Origin: Pedobacter sp. WC2423
GTDB lineage: Bacteria > Bacteroidota > Bacteroidia > Sphingobacteriales > Sphingobacteriaceae
Direction of reading: 5' to 3'
NCBI RefSeq assembly: GCF_040822065.1
Contig: NZ_CP162005.1
Location: forward strand, 682,001-746,000
DNA length: 64,000 bases
Shown here: one piece after another, positions 18,501 to 26,078 of the stretch
How the letters are laid out: each line of letters begins with the position of its first letter
How positions within the stretch are numbered: the stretch's first letter is position 1
The notes under the pieces: model-generated
Seen by the model: only the letters and a program-made list of their open reading frames with translations
Told to the model about the DNA's origin: nothing
Database searches by the model: none
Translations under genes and position numbers: made by a program

Positions 18501-18975
18501 GGAAAGATTTCCTAGGTTTAACGTGGGGGGCTGGCTATATGAGGAAAAGACTGAGGTAGAGGGCAAGTGCATAGATGACAACGATCCCCTTTTCAAGAAT
18601 GTCTCTAAAATAAGGATACGCCCTGGAACGGCATTCCAGAAGTGGAGCGGTTGCAGTTTTTCGGATGATTTTACTTATAGCTACAAGGGGCAGCAGACAG
18701 AGAAAAACCGGATCTCCGAATTTTCGAGCTGGTCTACGGTCAACGAAAAGGAAAGCTACAGCGATTTCTCAAGCTGTGGGGTTTCCCTTTGTATCAAAAG
18801 GAAGCAGCTGAAAGCTTTTCTGAATGATCAGGGAAAAGACCTGATTATCAAGGTGGAGATGAAGCGCAGCGTGGAAAGACGGGACCATAAGTACTATCCT
18901 GCCTACACTAAAATTTATTTATTCAAAGCAAATGGAAGAATTGAAATACTCTCAGGAGACTATAGACCTTGGTAA
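12565..18975 (+). CDS. STAND NTPase with Cap4-like N-terminal nuclease (Avs-like)
   Basis: 2,136 residues from the ATG at 12565 (MLQDDTPDAAESSAGDDF); an ATG at 12457 would add 36 hydrophobic residues that do not fit the family. Residues about 14-130 look like a Cap4/DUF4297-type PD-(D/E)XK domain: AGDDFHILWSI opening helix, E44, D65 in GVDLTEYYGG, and Q85-L-K87 in VVVSQLKYST. The NTPase follows: Walker A GGAGIGKST (318-326), Walker B IILDAAD (D421) and a sensor-like SSRTERV. The remaining roughly 1,500 residues are helical and TPR/HEAT-like, as in STAND sensors. Known Avs proteins of similar build bind a phage protein, oligomerise and activate the nuclease. Type 3 Avs is the closest architectural match I know; assignment is by layout only. 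The downstream partner overlaps it by 44 bp. Confidence 0.82.
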   Translation: MLQDDTPDAAESSAGDDFHILWSIQKCLKLINFEPNALKAISVENLSISDSSYLDTGGGMNLGVDLTEYYGGSGILDSSKVVVSQLKYSTRTPDKDWTASRICTSSKGGTEGSIIDRLALFYRKLSDQVDRSSVLNKLTIKLVSNRPAARKLLGVVETCKSVINQRSLKSVDINDLNAKLSQAQQKDLSRLFNASKLSVNQFIDFIAVLDFSDCNQASRFQLEQQIVSAISKWTAFKTSLEYTYLHKLIWGKMMPEQKKISTIVLSDVVLAFGLPDISAIFPVNNKIAAPEKLVPREQLSSISEQLLKQENQIICLHGGAGIGKSTLVNMIPGILPASSVSVVFDCYGGGSYLDPEDRRHKHEAGILQISNELSLKSGSSLLLSVDKPDEFYLKQLKERMISALSIVRSINPEAIVAIILDAADNSVTASELYQGKTFVRDLIEMQFPEGCKIIVSSRTERVKTLQLPQEAIVIPIKPFSQPETRVFLEGYYTEVTENQVSEFRKLTHATPRVMAYALELPGKTLSAKLLPLKPNGKTLEQIFRLRVREAERKASKKEVTAFLKNLIAMPRPVPMDFITKAAQLSEEGIGDIRIDLWREILENGREFTFRDEDFETFLRKTYKLAQQDFEQIASKLLEGAESDEYCSTHLSNFLSKSGNYGELRDIVIEKKYLAYPLDPVKNKEVFIERTKTAMRMSSAEFDPQDFIKLQIVAAEAAKTNSVLEEILLDKPDLAAKYGNLQTNQKIYFQSGNPGWFGKVHYRNAAVYARQKETWDLAKQHLSKAREWLDYRNKLDEEELKDYKLTANDLAFGAEAVLHLHGAEKAIEWLGRWKPRQAIYDVVHILLNNLFALGNTAQVDRWFKKNGDQLRIDFRLMIVEVYFTNALKVPLNLKKILADVLPLSRIVKKEDELLTSLIVCCEASLAAGISYAEVRPVLNLIAVQVPSHTPSFYSTSRSEMEHLDVLLRKGVILHLFEGSSFTTKDFYPKSLQEKNASPDHKVRSQVEDQVKRFERIYGHLLPAYSIRGNYFLKKQPLKAQLENFGSLLSNFDNDWELKHYQRHETPGLQKFIILKLLDIAFHQKGDGLINSIRNRILQGELREIDLLLSICEKLGRKERLRNTVVAILSHTEGIIDSANLSGKEIIDDYTRAAITGSRCSLEKGKYYFDKMVQASTEIDFEAFDQIRSVNELTELIQPLDNPKLAIQFFRYAEYCAQRMRSWDGFPWHVVVPSLAQLDIRTAFAVVCQWDHRYVRSTDRHYMELISSALQQDFIPADIATAMLAMNRYYYDGLESYHKLLLEKIDRLKDHKLKNEALKQIIKDMKLHRPGMKNTTFLRGFLDIIKDGKFTDSAIVRDLEQYIVALEAIILKTPDQEHAENQEYSKKEYLLYAAVIKKHANLGPDTLREVIEEIRGGEQHAYVNIEQLFTQIAQIAKQEDYITYLEALVEVDSLGVCYNDFEDGLKVLLEKWKNDPQVMNWKKGAFDKIVQSWFNIFFSEDYISYSSLQRLSKILEIDEQSFALGLIKMIPEKLDGFSSKVLYQMLTIVYPLVEAQERPEVLGWILGRWSTRVPEDYAETATSDILRSGSSADVVAAFLRYHLGHPKKRVRWITAHILRRMARLGNTDVIKALLERQNDHECHPFQDQQNFFYWISAKLFLWVAIARICQESPQVMLPLARYLLAELRDQKLPHAQIKYFAQLAAKAIIKNEATAFTAEEIAEIDRALSSPFEIINFEQTEYSEDPERTELKFSFDTMDTLPYWYEPLGRIFKVGSYSVAATADRFISEHWGYVGDTRKDDYIHDSDYTQTDNRHGSEPQIENLSSYYEYHAMFCAAYTLLQTKQLVVLEDSWRETWEEWLEGWATCWKDFWLSDFNQPTPLIKKYWVHHQEGNPDWEWEIVQEDFDSLLGLDTEDTVVVYLGATVHIGKDSETLSLRSGLVDPQTAPALLRSFQARSANDNYISLESDHDYGGYETRALKERFPRFNVGGWLYEEKTEVEGKCIDDNDPLFKNVSKIRIRPGTAFQKWSGCSFSDDFTYSYKGQQTEKNRISEFSSWSTVNEKESYSDFSSCGVSLCIKRKQLKAFLNDQGKDLIIKVEMKRSVERRDHKYYPAYTKIYLFKANGRIEILSGDYRPW

Positions 18976-19672
18976 GAAACTGATTAGTGAATTTTCTGCG
19001 CATGACAAGAGGGACCTCACCTTAAACTGGATGGCCCATTACCTTTCCGACCTGATCGTATCTGCCGAAAAAGAACAGAACCAGACAAAGAAAACGAAGC
19101 TGAACAAAGAGGCTTTTGATATGATCCTTACCCTTTGGCAGAATCGCAATGATTTTCCAAGGGGAACCAAGCCTCTAAACGGCCTGTCCTCAGCTGTTGA
19201 AGTGATCAGGTCTCTCAGGCGGAAAGATCCGGAGATGGACTATTGGAAGCGCAGCCGGGAGTACCAGGAAAACGGTCCCTGGGGAAATTTCGCTGAAACC
19301 ATGCGGAATTCTTCGGAGAACATTTTTGCGCTCACCATATTTGCAAGTATTGGGCAAGATGCATTGGCCAAAGAAAAGGAATGGGAGAAGTTTCCCAACC
19401 TGCTGTCTGATGAAGAAAGAGAGGTTCTGAACTATATAGATGAGATCCTCAAACGGGATGAAAATCCCATTAAAATCCATTATACCAGTGCCGACAAAAA
19501 GGACAAGCCCAGGAAAGTGGAAAAGAAAGACAAGGTGCTGGGTCGGATAGAAAAGTTATTGAAACAGCAGCAGGAACAGTTTGAAGCACTGAAACAATCT
19601 GTGCTGAAAGGACGTGAGCTAGCCGACGATAGTGATGACTGGGAAAATCAGTTCAATGATTTTCTGGACTGA
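18932..19672 (+). CDS. partner protein of the STAND NTPase
   Basis: 246 residues, no named family recognised. The ATG lies 44 bp inside the STAND gene in another frame, so the two are translationally linked and probably act together. The sequence is soluble, helical and charged: a conserved-looking N-terminal block with TLNWMAHYLSDLI and LWQNRNDFPRG (about residues 28-82), then a lysine-rich linker and a C-terminal coiled-coil-like segment (KVLGRIEKLLKQQQEQFEAL, about 205-224) with an acidic tail. Small companion genes occur beside some Avs/STAND ATPases; this could be a regulator or inhibitor. Confidence 0.72.
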   Translation: MEELKYSQETIDLGKKLISEFSAHDKRDLTLNWMAHYLSDLIVSAEKEQNQTKKTKLNKEAFDMILTLWQNRNDFPRGTKPLNGLSSAVEVIRSLRRKDPEMDYWKRSREYQENGPWGNFAETMRNSSENIFALTIFASIGQDALAKEKEWEKFPNLLSDEEREVLNYIDEILKRDENPIKIHYTSADKKDKPRKVEKKDKVLGRIEKLLKQQQEQFEALKQSVLKGRELADDSDDWENQFNDFLD

Positions 19673-20151
19673 TTTTTCAATTTCGAAACCTTGCGTAAGT
19701 GTAGCTTTAGGACTATTATGAACATTTATTAAAACCTTCAAGCATAAACTCTAACATTTCGATACTTTAACTTGTGATCACTTTAGGGTTTGTGTCAGAA
19801 CCAATTTCTCTATAAAAAAACTGGCTGTTTCTCAATCAGAAAAGTCTCCATTTATCAAACTATAAAATTGCTGGGAAGAAGTGACATTTGTGTAAACAAA
19901 GAAAAAGCTGAAAAGATATTGAATTTCCTTTATCCTATAGCCAAGACATACAAAAACTATATGTTGACAACCAAGAATCAGAACATAAGGGATGACTCGA
20001 ACACTTATATTCTGATTCTTGGTTGTCATTGCTATCAGTAAACTAATATTCTAAAAAAACTCGAACACTATGTTTGTTCCGCCAATTCAAGTATAAAGTG
20101 TTGAAAAACAATTAAATATGAGCATAAAAAAAAGAAACGATCAAAATTGAT
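19673..20151. other. island right-end non-coding stretch
   Basis: 480 bp between the STAND partner gene and repeat copy D. It holds the long hairpin at 19965-20028. A rightward frame at 19790-20041 contains a segment (VNKEKAEKILNFLY) resembling a widespread small Bacteroidota protein, but that frame runs through the palindrome and probably represents a gene remnant. Nothing else supported. Confidence 0.4.
19965..20028. repeat. 19-bp perfect inverted repeat with inner stem
   Basis: Arms TGACAACCAAGAATCAGAA (19965-19983) and its exact complement (20010-20028), separated by 26 nt whose ends can pair again (ATAAG 19985-19989 with CTTAT 20004-20008). No T tract follows, so it is not a typical terminator. 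It may be a cruciform-forming recombination site, an IS-end remnant or an RNA hairpin at the right edge of the island. Confidence 0.7.
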
Positions 20152-20270
20152 CAGGGTGTGGGGGTGCTACAGTCGAACCCCTGATACCACTTTTAAGCTT
20201 TTTTAGTGGATTAAAAATATTCTAGCTTAGAATAATAATAATCCCGCGAGGATTCGAACCTAGTCTGAAT
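20152..20270. repeat. tRNA-3'-end-like repeat, copy D (island right edge)
   Basis: Shares GTGCTACAGTCGAACCCCTG and the TTTTAAGCTTTTTTAGTG variant with copy C. The second part reads ATCCCGCGAGGATTCGAACC, which on the minus strand gives a T-arm with the standard TTCGAAT loop and one stem mismatch: the most tRNA-like of the four. In direct orientation with copy C. Confidence 0.75.
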
Positions 20271-20800
20271 CGCTCACCATTTATTTATACGTTTTTAGCT
20301 GCAATTGCTAGATATAAGTATACAGAATTTAAAATATTTACAATAACCAAAATGAATCAAATTTAATTAAATATATTGATTAATTATTAAATTAAACAAT
20401 AAGATTAGTTGAGTACCTAAATCTGATCCTTCCTCAAATGAACAGAAGAGGTGGTTGATATACAGACTAATTAGTTCTTGAAAAATAGACAGATCCATCA
20501 CATTTTGAATTCCGAATGATCCAGGATAACCCTGATATTCGGTAAATTTCACTCATGCGTCCTTGCCTGTAGTAATTGCTCCGTTTGCACTGAAAGGAAA
20601 AAATATTTCCTGATTTAGATTTGAATTGCACATTGCATCTAAATCAAAAATATATGAAGGATACGGCTCTCTATATATGGTTGCTTCCGAGTTCATACAC
20701 GGGCAGTGGCATTGCCATGTATTTTACTTTCCTTGTTTCCGGAAGTACTAGCAAATCTTTGTAGCGGAAACAATAAACAATTTCAAAACCAACAAACATT
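20271..20800. other. AT-rich stretch without supported gene
   Basis: 530 bp of AT-rich DNA. A short 9-bp inverted repeat GATTTAGAT (20612-20620) and ATCTAAATC (20637-20645) is visible. No convincing coding frame or RNA gene. Confidence 0.4.
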
Positions 20801-21733
20801 GTGAAAAAAAAATATTAATTTTCGCGACAGTATTATTCTGCTCTAAAATAGCCTTGTCACAAGCGCCGGGTGCTCCATTAATCGGTGTTGCAACTGCTGG
20901 AAACGTCAGCGTCTCAGTAACTTTTACAAAGCCAACCACCATCGGCGGCTCTGAAATTACGGGATACACAGTCATATCCTCGCCGGTTAGAATTTCTGCA
21001 TGGGGAACTTCCTCTCCGGTTGTAATAACCGGTCTTACTAACGGCAAAGCCTATAGCTTTACAGTTACGGCAAGCAACGATAGTGGACAAGGCTCGACTT
21101 CAGCAGTCTCTAACAGCGTCACACCAATCGCCAATAATGTTGGTTCAGATGACAACTATGGATGGTCAAAGCGTATCATTTTCATTGTTGGAGGCGGGCC
21201 ATCGTTGATTGCTAACACCGTTTATCAGGATGTAGCTATCGATAAATCCACCAATAACGTCCTTATCGAAAAGGCAGATAAATTGCGTACCAATCTAAGT
21301 CTAGGAATCCTTACACACCATTTGTGTCTGATATAAGAAGAAGCATTAAAAAATAAGCGATACAGAAACTAAAGTAGTCTATGATCACTACCCGAGAGGA
21401 ATAACCTTCGGATTTTTCTTCAATCCCGTTGAACTTTCGACAATCAATACTACCCAAAGCTCTCCGGTAGATCTCGGCCTTGCAATAGGTTATCGAACCG
21501 GGTTCTTTTCAATACTTGCAACATCCGAATTTTTTTCGTTAAGGCAGCCTAAGGAATCTTTTATTGAAAAATATAGAGGTAATGGCCTGCAATATACAGT
21601 CAATTCAGAAGTGCAGACATCAATCAATACAAGTGAAGACGGAGTGTACAGGTCTAAAAAGATTACCGCATTTGGGATCAAACTTGCCTATACTTTTGAT
21701 ATTGTGAAAAGTTATTATTCTTCAACAAGGTAA
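20801..21733 (+). pseudogene. frameshifted fibronectin type III / outer-membrane protein
   Basis: Remnant of a secreted protein. A signal peptide (KKKILIFATVLFCSKIALSQA) is readable only if one A is added to the A9 run after the GTG at 20801. It is followed by one fibronectin type III domain (GYTVISSP, ITGLTNGKAYSFTVTASND) up to about residue 110. The frame then breaks near 21310, where YTPFVSDIRRS is read in a second frame, and again near 21350, after which 21350-21733 reads as beta-barrel-like sequence (GLAIGYRTGFFSILATSEFF, ITAFGIKLAYTFDIVKSYY). Three interruptions, two next to A-runs, argue for decay, although sequencing error at homopolymers cannot be excluded. Confidence 0.65.
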
Positions 21734-22092
21734 TATGGCAATCGAAGAAAGCTATCTTGAAGAGCATTTTTATCCGCGACTGAACGCCTTATATTTTGGA
21801 TATGAAAAGGTGTGTCTTCAAATGGGCTCTACCATCGTATTGCTAAATGTCATATTGATAATAAATAAAAAAAAACGTACATATATTTAAGTTACATTTA
21901 CACTTAAATTAACATATGTGTCTTAAGTAGATATATTATTTAATAATATGTCTACGTAAGACACATCAATATGTAAAAAAATTAAATAGATGGAGTTCAT
22001 GCACTATTTTATAGCTTATAATTTATATAAATAAATGAAATAAAAACAACAATAATACTGATCAACTTTTTTAACTAAAAAACACTCTTAAA
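21734..22092. other. AT-rich upstream region of the MACPF gene
   Basis: 359 bp. A weak 51-codon frame begins at 21735 (MAIEESYLEEHFY...), probably chance or tail debris. The notable content is the imperfect 23-bp inverted repeat at 21916-21966. Promoter elements could not be assigned. Confidence 0.4.
21916..21966. repeat. 23-bp inverted repeat upstream of the MACPF gene
   Basis: Arms 21916-21938 and 21944-21966 pair at 21 of 23 positions around a 5-nt loop TTTAA; the outer part is ATGTGTCTTA / TAAGACACAT. It lies 127 bp before the MACPF start. It lacks a following T run, so an operator or IS-end remnant is as likely as a terminator. Confidence 0.65.
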
Positions 22093-23742
22093 ATGAAAAT
22101 TTCAAACAAATCTATAATCATTGCTCTTCTTGCATTCTCTTCGTGTAGCAAGGACATTATGAAACCAGAGAACCATTCTAGTTCAATTCCTGAATTTATG
22201 AAAGACATGGAGGTGGTATCTGAGCGTACTGGCACCGGAAAGATTATCCTGAGCTCTAAAGAATTAAGTTCCGGTAGATCAGCATTGACTACTCCTCTTT
22301 CAATTCCACAACCTTTACAGCCAGAATATTACTTGGGCAGATCTTATCGTGGAGACGGAAGTATTATAGTAGATCCGATAAACGTAAGTTTTAAGGTAAT
22401 AGATATTGAACGATTGTTACAAGAACATCCGGATTATTACACCCCCTTAAACCTGGATGTTGTTACAGCGACAAGTTCATCTTTCGCTTCCTTTGATAGG
22501 TATGAGCACAAAACTAACTCAAATAAAACAATATCAGGTGGGTTCAGTGTTAATCTGGGGCTTTTTAGTTTTGGAGCAAAAAACAAATGGACAACTATAT
22601 TTACATCATCAGTAGTTAATGAAACCAATGCAGTTTTTGGAGAATTGAATGTTGAAGTAAAAGGTTCATCTTATTCGCTATTGTCCTCAGAAAATGCACA
22701 AAGAACTATCATGGAGAATTATCTGAGTCCAGACTTCCTTAGTGAAGTTAATAACAGCTCAAGAGGTGAATTCGTTCGTAACTACGGAGCTTTTGTACTT
22801 GCAAGATATTATACAGGTGGGAAAGCAACTGCAATGTACACGGGAACTGATAATAAAACTACAACAAACGAGACTAAAGAGAAAGGAATGGATGGATCTA
22901 TTAACGGCTCTTTTGGATTTAACATAAAAAAAGGTGTTGATGGAAAGGTTGGTGGCGACTTTGGTTTTGCAAATGGAAGTGGAGGATCCACGGGTGAGCA
23001 ACATAACATTACGCAATTGAGGTTGTCAATTCAGACAATCGGTGGAACTAAAGGATTAGGAGCATTCACCGTTCCTAAAAGAATTGAAGATATTAATATC
23101 AATTTAGGTGATTGGGTGATGTCACTAAATGACCACTCGAAGTATAATTTGATTGGAATAAACGAAGGTGGTTTAAATCCTATCAGCGATTTTGTAATGG
23201 AAGAAAATTTCAAGAAATCAATTTATCTATATCTTAAAAATCCTGAAACTTTAAAATATCAAACAAAACTTGTAGAGCCGCTGATATGGATAAGACCTAC
23301 ATACCCTCCTGGTGGTGGAGCTGGTACAGTATATTCAATGTTTCTATTTACCAGATTTGGTGAGTTTATCAACATCACTCCAAGTGACATGCTTCAAACC
23401 CGATTCGATTTTCCATCTGAGCTTTATAATTCATATGTCGCCAGGAAGAAGCCCTTCTTCGACTTAACTTACTATGCAGGCGGGGATTATTTTATACCTG
23501 ATTCTGATGGTATACCAGTGTTTTCTTTGACTGGAATAGAGGAGAATACAATGCGTAAATTTCATCATGATAAGACAAATACAACTTATCTTTTATACTC
23601 CGGAGGTGGAAAGAAATATGCATTTTCTATCCACGATGATTATGTATTAGATACGTACGGCATACGCGCTTGGGTCAATGCGATGCCAACAACGAACTTT
23701 TCATTTGTACAACTTCAGAGTTACACTATAATAGGTTTATAA
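22093..23742 (+). CDS. MACPF domain lipoprotein
   Basis: 549 residues. Signal peptide with lipobox FSSC (C18) indicates a surface or periplasmic lipoprotein. Residues about 95-320 resemble the membrane attack complex/perforin fold: FVRNYGAFVLARYYTGGKA is close to the MACPF signature around the central helix-turn, followed by a glycine-rich beta region (GSINGSFGFN, GKVGGDFGFANGSGG). The C-terminal third is a separate beta-rich domain. In Bacteroidales, MACPF lipoproteins (BSAP family) kill related strains; others have unknown roles. Single gene, with no obvious immunity gene beside it. Confidence 0.75.
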   Translation: MKISNKSIIIALLAFSSCSKDIMKPENHSSSIPEFMKDMEVVSERTGTGKIILSSKELSSGRSALTTPLSIPQPLQPEYYLGRSYRGDGSIIVDPINVSFKVIDIERLLQEHPDYYTPLNLDVVTATSSSFASFDRYEHKTNSNKTISGGFSVNLGLFSFGAKNKWTTIFTSSVVNETNAVFGELNVEVKGSSYSLLSSENAQRTIMENYLSPDFLSEVNNSSRGEFVRNYGAFVLARYYTGGKATAMYTGTDNKTTTNETKEKGMDGSINGSFGFNIKKGVDGKVGGDFGFANGSGGSTGEQHNITQLRLSIQTIGGTKGLGAFTVPKRIEDININLGDWVMSLNDHSKYNLIGINEGGLNPISDFVMEENFKKSIYLYLKNPETLKYQTKLVEPLIWIRPTYPPGGGAGTVYSMFLFTRFGEFINITPSDMLQTRFDFPSELYNSYVARKKPFFDLTYYAGGDYFIPDSDGIPVFSLTGIEENTMRKFHHDKTNTTYLLYSGGGKKYAFSIHDDYVLDTYGIRAWVNAMPTTNFSFVQLQSYTIIGL

Positions 23743-23790
23743 ATTGATATGATCCTGAAATATATTATTTAAAAATACTTCATAACATTA

Positions 23791-24974
23791 TTACCGTAAG
23801 TAGCCAGAGATAAAAATCTGGCTACTTGCTCTTAACACTTTTAGAAGCAGACAGAGGCTATAGGCCCCAGTATATCCCAGTTCTTTTAGCTGATTCAATA
23901 AATTACGAAGTAAAAGTTTAGCTTCTTCCATGAGTCTTTCAACAATGTAAGGCAAAGATTTTTCAAGCTGGGTGGGAAGATTATAATGATGGCGGGGTAA
24001 GCTTTGTGCTGCAATATATTTTCGAATTGTCGTTCTGTACATCTTAAATTTTCTGGCTATAGATTTAATAGATGCACCTTCAGCATGCAGTTTTTTCACC
24101 TGCTTAGACTTTTCCTTTGTCGGTCTGAAGCACCACTCTCCAGATCCATATTGCGCATTGGTAATTTCTTTGGATCAATGGTGACCGAATTTATTTCCTG
24201 ATTTCTTATTGATTTAAGTACTTGATATTCTTGCTCTAGCAACTTGCGAAGTGCTTCGCCCAAATTTTTAAGTAAATGCCATCGGTCAACAACTTATTCG
24301 GCCAATGGGGCACCTTTCGTCGCTCCCTACCGATATTTACCATATCGGTCTCTACTAATGATTTCTACACCTGGATTCTCCTGGAGCCATTTCTCTACCG
24401 TACTGGATTCTCTGTCAGGAAGCAAATCAATAATTCTTCTATTCTCAAGATTTATAAGAACGGTTCCGTACCGATCGCATTTTTTTAAGGCCCAGTCGTC
24501 TAATCCCAACGCAATAGGAACTTTTAATATGGGTATTGCCTGTATCTTCAACCATCGCAGTAACGTTGTATCACTGACTGGTATTGACATTTTTATCGAT
24601 AACCGCTCGGAAGGTTTTGCCCCTGTTTCAACCACTGTCGTTAACAGTAGCTTTTCGGCACGTTTGGTAAACCGTTTGAAGGATTCAAAATGATCAGTAA
24701 ACCTTTCTGTAAATACCTTGACGGGGCATTCTGGTTCTCTACAATAAAATTTACGGGCTCTTAAATAAATAATTATACGATTCCCAAATGCGGGTAAATC
24801 TTTTATCTTGCGGGTATAGTAACTGTGAACACCATAGCTAGGTTCAAGACAGTTAGGACAAAAACATTTTTTCTGTACACTTTTCACATAAATATTAGCA
24901 AGATCTGCAATCCTATCTACTGAAACCACTTTAAACTTTTCTGAAGTAGAGAAAATTAATTTTTCAGTACTCAT
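23791..24974 (-). pseudogene. broken ISL3-family transposase
   Basis: The N-terminal half is intact at 24327-24974: a cysteine-rich zinc finger (CFCPNC...C.....C), then the DDE-start LGLDDWALKKCDRYGTVLINLENRRIIDLLPDRE and the second acidic motif IISRDRYG. A frameshift at about 24335 ends it (YGKYR then stop). The family-typical continuation is still readable in another frame (VVDRW-type region, then LEQEYQVLKSI), and the helix-turn-helix C-terminal part appears at 23791-24099 (KSIARKFKMYRTTIRKYI). The extreme 3' end is lost. Not functional. Confidence 0.82.
23798..23827. terminator. hairpin after the MACPF gene
   Basis: 11-bp stem AAGTAGCCAGA (23798-23808) with TCTGGCTACTT (23817-23827) and an 8-nt A-rich loop. 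It lies 56 bp after the MACPF stop and overlaps the decayed 3' end of the transposase, so it may be the native terminator exposed by the truncation of the IS. Confidence 0.5.
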
Positions 24975-25156
24975 AATCAGTAATTTATAATGCTAATTTA
25001 AAGATTATTAAATTATCCACCAAAAATGGGTAAGAACCAGCATCGTCCAGAATATCCAGATATTGGAAACAAACGAAATTCATAAATGGCTGAGATTAAA
25101 TATCATCCATTCGGATATTTTTTTACTTATTATAAATATCCTTCAATACAGTGAAT

Positions 25157-26068
25157 TTAACCAAAAGAATTGCCTTGCTGATCAACAAGAATCATAAATT
25201 TTGGATTGAACCCTTCAGATGAAACATCTATTACGTTATTTATACTGGAAGCTATATTCAATTTTGGCTCAGGAAGAATCAATTCCATGATCTTACCTGA
25301 ATCTTCGATATCAAACCATTCCTTATCTGTTCTAAGATAATATGGATCACCTAATGTTAAACTATAATCGGGTGGTAAACCCACTGCTTCTAGGATCGTT
25401 TTGTCGTCTTCGCCTGCCATTGTGCAGATCAATTTTGAAAGCGGAAAAGCTAAGTGAGGATGTAGGTTACTAAACTTAACCTTGTCACTTAAATCCTTGG
25501 TTGTATTGTTGAAATATTTATCTTTTATGAATTGGGCTCCAATCACTGTGCATCCGCTATTGCGGTCTATCCCACGGTATTTCCTTTTAATGTAGTTATA
25601 TAGAAGATACATTGGTATATATCCTTCGTCTCTTGCATATTCGAGTAGTACATCTACTTGAGCTTTCTCGTTTACCTTACCTTTTGCTACCATATGCTTG
25701 AGTTGTGGATAGGTACCATCATCTAAATGAGTTCCTTTTTTATGGTCGCCTAGGTTGTGGTAAATGATCTTAGCTTGGAGAGCGTAGGTATATACTTTAT
25801 GATTATTATGTATGATTCGCAATAATATGTCGTGTCCATTTGCTTTTTCATTCCTTGATTCAAAAAGACTATAACCAGTATGCATAAATCGGTCTTTCAA
25901 TAATCTTAGTTCATAAACTATATTTTGCGTAATGGTAGTTTCCATTATCCTAAGACCAGGTGTTTTGCGGGAAAATTCAATCCTTTCCCATGTATCAATA
26001 GCTACAGCTTTAAATAAACTACAGTTATCAAGAACTTTCTTGGAGGGCAGATAATGTTCAATGCTCAT
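25157..26068 (-). CDS. QxK-type nuclease-like protein of unknown function
   Basis: 303 residues, resembling the DUF6615 group in layout. A PD-(D/E)XK-like core can be read at residues 44-102: E44 in METTITQN, acidic E74 and D80 in EKANGHDILL, and Q98-A-K100 in YALQAKIIY, where QxK replaces ExK as in many defence nucleases. A conserved-looking YDxx-type strand (QVDVLLEYARDEGYIPMYLLYN) follows. It lies 10 bp after the glycosylase-like gene and is probably co-transcribed with it. Nuclease activity is inference from the motif; the family is only tentatively recognised. Confidence 0.55.
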   Translation of the reverse strand: MSIEHYLPSKKVLDNCSLFKAVAIDTWERIEFSRKTPGLRIMETTITQNIVYELRLLKDRFMHTGYSLFESRNEKANGHDILLRIIHNNHKVYTYALQAKIIYHNLGDHKKGTHLDDGTYPQLKHMVAKGKVNEKAQVDVLLEYARDEGYIPMYLLYNYIKRKYRGIDRNSGCTVIGAQFIKDKYFNNTTKDLSDKVKFSNLHPHLAFPLSKLICTMAGEDDKTILEAVGLPPDYSLTLGDPYYLRTDKEWFDIEDSGKIMELILPEPKLNIASSINNVIDVSSEGFNPKFMILVDQQGNSFG

Positions 26069-26078
26069 AAATTAATAA

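Larger units (their letters stand above)
23791..25038 (-). mobile_element. ISL3-family insertion sequence remnant
   Basis: Contains the transposase pseudogene 23791-24974. A terminal inverted repeat is visible at the transposase start side: on the minus strand 25038-25017 reads GGTTCTTACCCATTTTTGGT, matching the ISL3 pattern (GGxTCTTxxxxA) and the ends of the short inverted-repeat elements at 55155 and 57088. No matching left end was found, so the element is truncated near 23790. Confidence 0.6.

Noticed and set aside
19790..20041. 83-codon rightward frame with VNKEKAEKILNFLY
   Set aside because: Runs through the perfect hairpin and ends in it; at best a remnant of a small Bacteroidota protein, so not called as a gene.
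3439..20270. Intact tRNA genes at the repeats
   Set aside because: Only T-arm and acceptor-like parts are present; no D-arm, anticodon arm or matching 5' acceptor strand.
24004..24693. Rightward frames inside the ISL3 remnant
   Set aside because: Complementary to clear transposase sequence; no independent features.
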